From NCBI GenBank assembly GCA_054601695.1, contig BAAHQB010000259.1, positions 124,001 through 188,000 of the forward strand: a DNA stretch of 64,000 nt, read 5' to 3'. The notes beneath the pieces were generated by a model, which ran no database searches, was not told where the DNA came from, and was given only the letters and a program-made list of their open reading frames with translations. Every line of letters starts with the position of its first letter. The stretch's first letter is position 1. Both the position numbers and the translations under genes were made by a program. Below are positions 43,950-64,000 of the stretch, piece by piece. The stretch is from Amorphochlora amoebiformis. Lineage: Eukaryota; Cercozoa; Chlorarachniophyceae.

Positions 43950-44391
43950 ATATATATATGTATTATATATATATGTATATGTACTAATAAACATAAATAT
44001 TATTGAATATTATATATATATATATAAATAATATTCAATAAGTCACTACTACGTACGTGCGTAACGTGTACAGATGGCCATCTTATTTTTTTTTCATGTG
44101 CTAGATCTAGTAGGATGACGTTCCTGATCATACGTCGCCTCCACCTTACACCTCCCACTAGTCATATCCTAGATATCAGGTCGCTTTGATAAAACCAGTT
44201 ATTAATTAATGCGATCTGAGCATCCGCTGTGTGTTCCACTAGCTGCACGTGAGTTGTTATCTCTTAGATCTAGTTTGTGGACGGTAATTAAGTTACTGGC
44301 ACTAGTAATATTGCACAAAATTGTGATATAGTCACAAAATGACCAAAAAAAAACACAGTTTTCGATGGATCATAATGAGTAAGAAGTCAAA
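42767..44391. other. Intergenic region: T/CT-rich, then CTAG-rich
   Basis: T-rich and CT-rich DNA (42990-43190), a TA/TG patch (43475-43650), then a mostly TA-free spacer with frequent CTAG (43670-44390). An inverted pair ATTATTGAATATTAT/ATAATATTCAAT at about 43998-44042 flanks a TA loop. The minus-strand frame 43063-43275 is mostly the translation of T-rich DNA. Confidence 0.5.
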
Positions 44392-47244
<2,853 letters not shown>

Positions 47245-47611
47245 ACTGCTAATATTGGGATATCCTAAAGGGGATATATTGATATCTAATGAATTAATAT
47301 AAGGATATTCTATTATAAATATATATTATATGCAATATATCGATATATTTGATATTTACTTTTAATAACATTACTCTTATTATCCGGATATTAGTATTTC
47401 AATATTAGGATATCGTATATCTCAATATTTAAATATATAGGTTTCCACAATCATTTAATATTCCCCGGTACTATCGTAACAATCAAAATCAAGGAACTCC
47501 GTGAGTCTCTCCAAACTCCGTGAGTCTCTACAAACTCCGTGAGTCTCTATGAACTCCGTGAGTCTCTACGAACTCCGTAAGTCTCAAACGATCTCCCTGA
47601 AAGATCAAATC
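47245..47611. promoter_or_regulatory. Divergent spacer with a 19-bp tandem repeat
   Basis: The gap between ALG13 and the gene at 47612 holds AT-rich DNA with GGATAT(T)/AATATCC words, then five 19-bp units of AACTCCGTGAGTCTCT-CTA at 47495, 47514, 47533, 47552 and 47571. The repeat abuts the presumed 5' end of the plus-strand gene and is not TA- or telomere-type, so a regulatory role is possible but unproven. Confidence 0.45.
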
Positions 47612-48315
47612 ATGACTCCTGACAACCCCAAGTATCATTCAAGCAGCGTTCCCTGTCTTCCTACACACCCGAAACAAAGGGAAAGAGTGTATCGCGCTAT
47701 CGTGGGGTCTACTCTCCTTCTCTGTCTCTTGGCAGGCGCAGTATGGTCTTACAAGGTGGTAAAATACTCGAAATTCCGCTCGATCCCTTCCGTCGGAGAC
47801 TGTGCGAGATTATATAAATGAACTTATAAACGCATACGTGAGTTGTAAGACGTATGAAATAAATTTTTTTTTCGTGTAGCTTAAACATAATGTTGACAAT
47901 TCCTCTCGTGAACGCTGGGCTTGTGGTTTGTCCTGAACCGTTCAATCCGACGAACTGGCTTAAATGCCGAGGGAGCGCAATCACGATTTTTTAGAGGGTA
48001 AAAGCGGAGAGTAATGAGGGCAAAAGCGAAGATTATGTCTACAGAAAAGGGTTTATGAAAGAGGTGAAAATTGATGATAATATGTGATGATGTAGGGACC
48101 GGAATTCGGCAAGGCGGGAAAGATGGGGGAAGCGGCCGACGATGTTCCGCATGATTTTCATCCCGAGATTGAGAGGCAGGCAGGTTGGGAGTTTTTTTGT
48201 GTATATAGTCTCTGTGTGATATTTCGGTGTTTTGTGTGTGTAGTTGTACTTTTTTTTAAAGTGTTGAAATTGTAAAGTGTGTAAGTTTGATTGGTAGATT
48301 ACATTTACATTATAC

Positions 48316-48406
<91 letters not shown>

Positions 48407-48886
48407 TACCATATAACGAATATATTCATATATTCATATAGTGCCTATAATCGCACACACACGCACACAAATGTGTAAATTCTCTACACATTCAAAGACT
48501 CTAAACGCATATATGCATTCAATCTCTAGGTATCTTGGCAGACGAGAGCCATCCTCAGGTCAAAATACCTTTCAAACCATACTCTAACCCTAACCCTAAC
48601 CCTAACCCTAACCCTAACCCTATCAGCCCTTAAAAGGCACAAAACTCTCCGATGAAAGACTCATTGATGGTTACCCTAACCCTAACCCTAAATAATAAAT
48701 CTAAATCTAACACTGACCCTAACTGTAACGCTGAAAATAACGCTGAAAGTAACGCTAAACCTAACGCTTACGCCTGACATTAGCGCTAACCCTAAAGCTA
48801 ATGGTTCGATGTTTAAATTTAAGGCAATAGCGTTCAATATTTTCTCGAAAATATCGAAAGGAAGTCCAAGAACCTCCAAAAAGGGT

Positions 48887-48940
<54 letters not shown>

Positions 48941-48944
48941 TTTT

Positions 48945-49001
<57 letters not shown>

Positions 49002-49545
49002 GTATATATAAATATATATATATATACCCTAACCCTAACCCTAACCCTAACTATAATCCTAACCCTAATTCCGCTAACCCTAATATTTTTCTATTAATTT
49101 ACCTTATGAACAACTCTCACCCAAACTCTAACCCTAACCCTAACCCTAACCCTAACTACAATCCTAACCCTAATGCCGCTAACCCTAATTTTTTTCTATT
49201 AATTTACCTTATGACCAACTCTCACCCTAACCCTAACCCTAACCCTAACCCTAACTACAATCCTTACCCTAATGCCGCTAACCCTAATATTTTTCTATTA
49301 ATTTACCTTATGACCAACTCTCACCCTAACCCTAACCCTAACCCTAACCCTAACCCTAACTACAATCCTAACCCTAATTCCGCTAACCCTAATTTTTCTT
49401 AATTTACCTTATGACCAACTCTCACCCTAACCCTAACCCTAACCCTAACCCTAAACATATCCCTAAGGGATTTGCGGCTGAACCCTAATGCTAGGTGTCC
49501 AGATTCAGCTTTTCCTAAGAAGGGTGATATATATAACTTATATGC

Positions 49546-49583
<38 letters not shown>

Positions 49584-49630
49584 TTTATTTGTGTGTATCT
49601 AGATATATTTACATACATACACACACACAC

Positions 49631-49683
<53 letters not shown>

Positions 49684-49955
49684 GTATGTATGTGTGTATA
49701 TGTGTGTGTGTACACGAATGTCTATACATACATATACATATATATATAATATATGTATATATGTGTATATATATATGCACGCACGTTTTTATGAGGAATA
49801 TGGTGGGAGGTTCTCCATTAGGTCCTGCATATCATATATATATATATATATACATATATACATATATATATATATGCAATATATATATATATATGAAGGA
49901 CCCAATGGAGAACCTCCCACTATATTCCTCACGACTTCCACCACAAAATTCATGA
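47612..49955 (+). CDS. Small single-pass membrane protein, possibly six exons
   Basis: ATG 47612 opens a frame reading [13 protein letters not shown], a basic/polar stretch ([10 protein letters not shown]) and a hydrophobic helix [19 protein letters not shown]. Unspliced it stops at 47821 (69 residues). If the donor GTAAAATACT at 47759 is used, the frame continues in phase through 48096-48183 ([20 protein letters not shown]...), 48530-48558 (ILADESHPQ), 48824-48884 ([20 protein letters not shown]), 49495-49523 (VQIQLFLRR) and 49899-49955 ([21 protein letters not shown]), 136 residues in all. Each downstream exon has AG/GT borders and a matching phase. The link to the first exon is the weakest point. 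An in-frame upstream ATG exists at 47549. No family recognised. Confidence 0.45.
48580..48690 (+). repeat. CCCTAA tracts in an intron
   Basis: About seven units at 48580-48622 and three at 48673-48690, with degenerate CTAAC-rich DNA (ACGCTGAAAATAACGCTGAAAG) up to 48800. Confidence 0.9.
49024..49462 (+). repeat. Four composite units: CCCTAA repeats plus a unique 40-bp block
   Basis: Units of roughly 110-130 bases. Each has CCCTAA repeats, then ACTACAATCCTAACCCTAAT(G/T)CCGCTAACCC and TTTTTCTATTAATTTACCTTATGA(C/A)CAACTCTCACCC. They lie in one intron upstream of exon 49495. Confidence 0.9.
49793..49930. repeat. 34-bp inverted repeat around a TA loop; inverted copy of an exon
   Basis: Arms 49793-49826 and 49897-49930 are reverse complements with two mismatches. 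The right arm is the start of the terminal exon 49899-49955 ([11 protein letters not shown]...). The left arm on the minus strand reads CAG|GAC CTA ATG GAG ..., [11 protein letters not shown] and then TAA. It is the only edge copy in the window in inverted orientation. Confidence 0.9.
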
Positions 49956-49959
49956 GAAT

Positions 49960-50279
49960 GAAAAAAAGGTTTCTCTTTCTCTTTTTTCTCGCTCTCTTCT
50001 CTTTTTCTCGCCCTTTTCTCTTTTTCTCGCTCTCTTTTCTCTTTTTCTCGCTCTCTTTTCTCTTTTTCTCGCTCTTTTCTCTTTTTCTCTCGCTCTTTTC
50101 TCTTTTTCCCGCTCTTTTCTCTTCTCTCGCTCTTTTATCTTTTTCTCGCTCTCTTCTCTTTTTCTCGCTCTCTTCTCTTTTTCTCTCTCTTTTCTCTTTT
50201 TCCCGCTTTTTTCTATTTTTCTCGCTCTTTTCTTCTCTTTTTCTCGCTCTTTTCTCTTTTCTCTTTTTCCCGCTTTTTT
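49960..50279 (+). repeat. Pyrimidine tract (CTCTTTTTCTCG)n
   Basis: Repeats of CTCTTTTTCTCGCTCTTTT follow the stop of the preceding gene. The minus strand gives a spurious Lys/Glu/Arg frame, of which only the first 32 codons after the acceptor at 50379 are proposed as coding. Confidence 0.9.
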
Positions 50280-50389
50280 CTATTTTTCTCCCTCTTTTCT
50301 CTTTTCTCGCTCTTTTTTTGTTTTTTTTTTTTCCTTTTCTCTGAGTTTGTCATTGCTTTTCTTTCCCTCTCGCTTTTGCTGTAAATATA

Positions 50390-50443
<54 letters not shown>

Positions 50444-50473
50444 CATTGTTTTCTTTCCCTCTCGCTTTTGCTG

Positions 50474-50504
<31 letters not shown>

Positions 50505-50706
50505 CTTTTCTCCCGCTCTCTCTTCTTCTCTTTCTCGTTACATACTATCCCTAACCCTTAACCCTAACCTAACCCTAACCCTCAGACTAATTCTGGGCTT
50601 AGCATTAGGGTTAGGGTTAGGGTTAGGGTTAAGGTTGGGGTTAGGGTTAGGGTGAGGGTTAGGGTTAGAGTTTGGAGAGGGGTATAAGTTATATAGTAAT
50701 GTCGGA

Positions 50707-50770
<64 letters not shown>

Positions 50771-50800
50771 ATTTGTATATATGTATATATTATAAACATG

Positions 50801-50877
<77 letters not shown>

Positions 50878-50961
50878 ACAATATAATACATTTATATCAA
50901 ATTTATCTATAAATGTATCCAACTCATATATGTATGTATATATACATGTATACGTACACAT

Positions 50962-51019
<58 letters not shown>

Positions 51020-51058
51020 ATATATATATATTAGACATATACATATATATTATATATT

Positions 51059-51098
<40 letters not shown>

Positions 51099-51146
51099 TT
51101 GATCCAGATTTAACTTTTCGCATTCGTTTTGGGATTCTAAGTCAAG
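50280..51146 (-). CDS. Last two exons of an unidentified gene; charged C-terminus
   Basis: Minus-strand exon 51146-51099 (acceptor GGATAG, donor GTACAT) reads [16 protein letters not shown]. In phase 0 it joins 50378-50280 (acceptor TTTACAG), which reads [19 protein letters not shown] and then [13 protein letters not shown] to TAG. The second exon's acceptor edge is copied upstream at about 50440-50478. The tail is Lys/Glu-rich and could form a helix, but it overlaps a purine-rich simple repeat, so coding status is uncertain. No upstream exons found. Confidence 0.35.
50545..50690. repeat. Head-to-head telomere-type repeats
   Basis: CCCTAA units (50548-50582) switch to TTAGGG units (50604-50670) across a short unique joint (CAGACTAATTCTGGGCTTAGC). 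Confidence 0.9.
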
Positions 51147-56562
<5,416 letters not shown>

Positions 56563-56592
56563 CAAATATATATGTACACATACATATATATG

Positions 56593-56623
<31 letters not shown>

Positions 56624-56701
56624 ATATATATATGTGTATGTATATGTATGTATATGTACTGTTCACCCTAACAATAACTCGAACCCTAACCCCCTTAAAC
56701 C

Positions 56702-56749
<48 letters not shown>

Positions 56750-56781
56750 CACACATACATATGTGTGTGTGTGTGTATATG

Positions 56782-56812
<31 letters not shown>

Positions 56813-57155
56813 ACATATTTATATATAACAATACATATATATATATGTATTTATATATATGTACACATATATATATATCTAATAATAACTCGAACCATAA
56901 CCCCCTTAAACTTGAATATGAATGTGTATGTGTGCATATATATGTATATATATATATATATATTATACCTAATATGTATGTGTATGTATGTAATACATAT
57001 GTGTGTGTATGTATATGTGTGTGTATATATATATATATTATACCTACACAATGTGTATGTTTATGTGTATATATATATATGTGTTTGTATATATATGTGT
57101 GTATATGTTATACCTATACATATACACATACATATATATACAGTATATATATAAC
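56563..57155. repeat. TA/TG repeats with a duplicated telomere-like block
   Basis: AATAACTCGAACC(C/A)TAACCCCCTTAAAC(C/T)TGAA occurs at about 56672-56708 and 56883-56918, and ATTATACCTA blocks at 56962, 57038 and 57108. No exon seen. Confidence 0.7.
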
Positions 57156-58390
57156 CTTAACTCGGTTAGGTCTAACCTTAACTCGATTAGTTCTAACCTT
57201 AACTCGGTTAGGGCTAATCTTTACTCGGTTAGTTCTAACCTTAACTCGGTTAGGTCTAATCTTAACTCGGTTAGGGCTAATCTTAGCTCGGTTAGGGCTA
57301 ATCTTAGCTCGGTTATGGCTAACCTTAGCTCGGTTAGGCCTAATCTTAGCTCGGTTATGGCTAATCTTAGCTCGGTTAGGGCTAACCTTAGCTCGGTTAG
57401 GCCTAATCTTAGCTCGGTTAGGGCTAATCTTAACTCGGTTAGGGCTAATCTTAACTCGGTTAGGGCTAATCTTAACTCGGTTAGGGCTAATCTTAACTCG
57501 GTTAGGGCTAATCTTAACTCGGTTAGGGCTAATCTTAACTCGGTTAGGGCTAATCTTAACTCGGTTAGGGCTAATCTTAACTCGGTTAGGGCTAATCTTA
57601 ACTCGGTTAGGGTAATCTTATCTTAATCGGTTAGGGCTAATCTTAACTCGGTTAGGGCTAATCTTAACTCGGTTAGGGTAATCTTAACTCGGTTAGGGCT
57701 AATCTTAACTCGGTTAGTAATTTAATCGGTTATACTTAACATTAACTCGGTTAGGTCTAACCTTAACTCGATTAGTTCTAACCTTAACTCGGTTAGGCCT
57801 AATCTTAACTCGATTAGTTCTAACATTAGCTCGGTTAGGGCTAATCTTAACTCGATTAGTTCTAACATTAGCTCGGTTAGGGCTAATCTTAGCTCGATTA
57901 GTTCTAACCTTAACTCGGTTAGGCCTAATCTTAACTCGGTTAGGCCTAATCTTAACTCGGTTAGGTCTAACCTTAACTCGGTTAGGTCTAATCTTAGCTC
58001 GGTTAGGGCTAATCTTAGCTCGGTTAGATCTAATCTTAGCTCGGTTAGATCTAATCTTAGCTCGGTAAGGGCTAATCTTAGCTCGGTTAGGTCTAATCTT
58101 AACTCGGTTAGGGTTAATCTTAGCTCGATTAGTTCTAACCTTAACTCGGTTAGGGCTAATCTTAACTCGGTTATGGCTAATCTTAGCTCGATTAGTTCTA
58201 ACCTTAACTCGGTTAGGGCTAATCTTAACTCGGTTATGGCTAATCTTAACTCGGTTAGGCCTAATCTTAACTCGGTTAGGTCTAATCCTAACTCGGTTAG
58301 GGCTAATCTTAACTCGGTTAGGTCTAATCTTAAATCGGTTAGTTCTAGTCTTAACTCGATTAGTTCTAACCTTAACTCGGTTAGGAAACA
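57156..58390 (+). repeat. 21-bp minisatellite TAACTCGGTTAGGGCTAATCT, about 58 units
   Basis: Period 21 (seven codons), so all frames stay open: plus-strand frames give ANLNSVR/LILTRLG heptads and the minus strand LTELRLD heptads. A perfect block (57421-57600) is flanked by variable units with TTAGCTCG, GTTATGGC, CGATTAGTTC. Frame-breaking units occur at about 57610-57640 and 57675-57725. The unit contains GGTTAGGG and so resembles a degenerate telomere repeat. I do not call it coding. Confidence 0.9.
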
Positions 58391-58446
58391 GTAGATTAAC
58401 CCTGTTTCAGGTGATATATTGCGTCTATGCATGTAAAACTAACCTG

Positions 58447-58514
<68 letters not shown>

Positions 58515-58629
58515 ATGAATATGATACATATATGATATATATTGGGATGAAGGCTTGCGTAATGATTGCTTGGTCGAATTAGTACATTATATATATTAAA
58601 TATATATATATATACATATATGTGTATAG

Positions 58630-58660
<31 letters not shown>

Positions 58661-58710
58661 CATTATACATTACATTTGTCCTATACATATAATACATACT
58701 ATGTATTTAT

Positions 58711-58745
<35 letters not shown>

Positions 58746-58777
58746 CATACATTAGACCTAAGCCCAACCCTAATCAG
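58391..58777. other. TA repeats and unique patches before the next gene
   Basis: TA tracts with unique islands at 58391-58445 and 58548-58590. Neither could be placed in a gene. CCCAACCCTAATCAG at 58763-58777 provides the acceptor of the following exon. Confidence 0.5.

Positions 58778-64000
<5,223 letters not shown>

Noticed and set aside
47884-47998. 34-codon plus frame [20 protein letters not shown]... ending in TAG
   Set aside because: Protein-like with a good T-rich acceptor nearby, but its phase fits no upstream donor. Treated as intronic pending transcripts.
57003-58432. 207-codon plus and 236-codon minus heptad-repeat frames
   Set aside because: Both strands of the 21-bp array are open because 21 is a multiple of three. 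No splice links to a gene, and frame-breaking units interrupt it. Kept as a finding, not a gene.

Overview
The window is nuclear DNA from a eukaryote that I cannot name. It has spliceosomal introns, TTAGGG/CCCTAA telomere-type repeats scattered through its interior, a CaMKI-like kinase and an N-glycosylation gene (ALG13). About half of the sequence or more is (TA)n microsatellite. I see no rRNA, tRNA, CRISPR array, or bacterial or viral gene. Nearly all long open frames are translations of repeats ([32 protein letters not shown]) and are not genes.

The real coding sequence lies in short islands of about 20-230 bases set in the TA sea. Reading each island between a GTATAT-like donor and an ATATAG-like acceptor and chaining them by phase gives these gene models. 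Positions are in this window. Minus-strand genes: 3.8-9.4 kb (7 exons, unknown), 10.1-11.2 kb (unknown), 28.3-29.4 kb (partial), 31.0-32.4 kb (CaMKI-like kinase, 2 exons), 44.4-47.2 kb (ALG13, 6 exons, 172 residues), 50.3-51.1 kb (partial). Plus-strand genes: last exon at 713-803 (Lys-rich tail), 11.5-26.5 kb (C3HC4 RING protein, up to 22 in-phase exons), 33.4-42.8 kb (N-acylated MGACASQ protein, 13 exons), 47.6-50.0 kb (small membrane protein), 51.8-56.6 kb (8 exons, unknown), 58.8 kb to beyond 63.3 kb (unknown). ALG13 and the kinase anchor the approach, because their splice sites, phases and family motifs all agree. The other models rest on phase consistency and protein-like reading only.

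Three genome-scale patterns stand out. First, introns are built from (TA)n, whereas the clear intergenic spacers (0.8-1.5, 26.8-27.9, 43.7-44.4 kb) lack it and are rich in the tetranucleotide CTAG. Second, many exons have truncated 'echo' copies of their own edge in the adjoining intron: acceptor-edge copies upstream, donor-edge copies downstream, usually keeping the splice dinucleotide. Third, telomere-type repeats sit in introns hard against splice sites, mostly with CCCTAA on the sense strand. Inside these tracts is an 80-bp conserved element (three full copies, one truncated) whose orientation follows that of the telomere repeats. These patterns are the best candidates for something undescribed.
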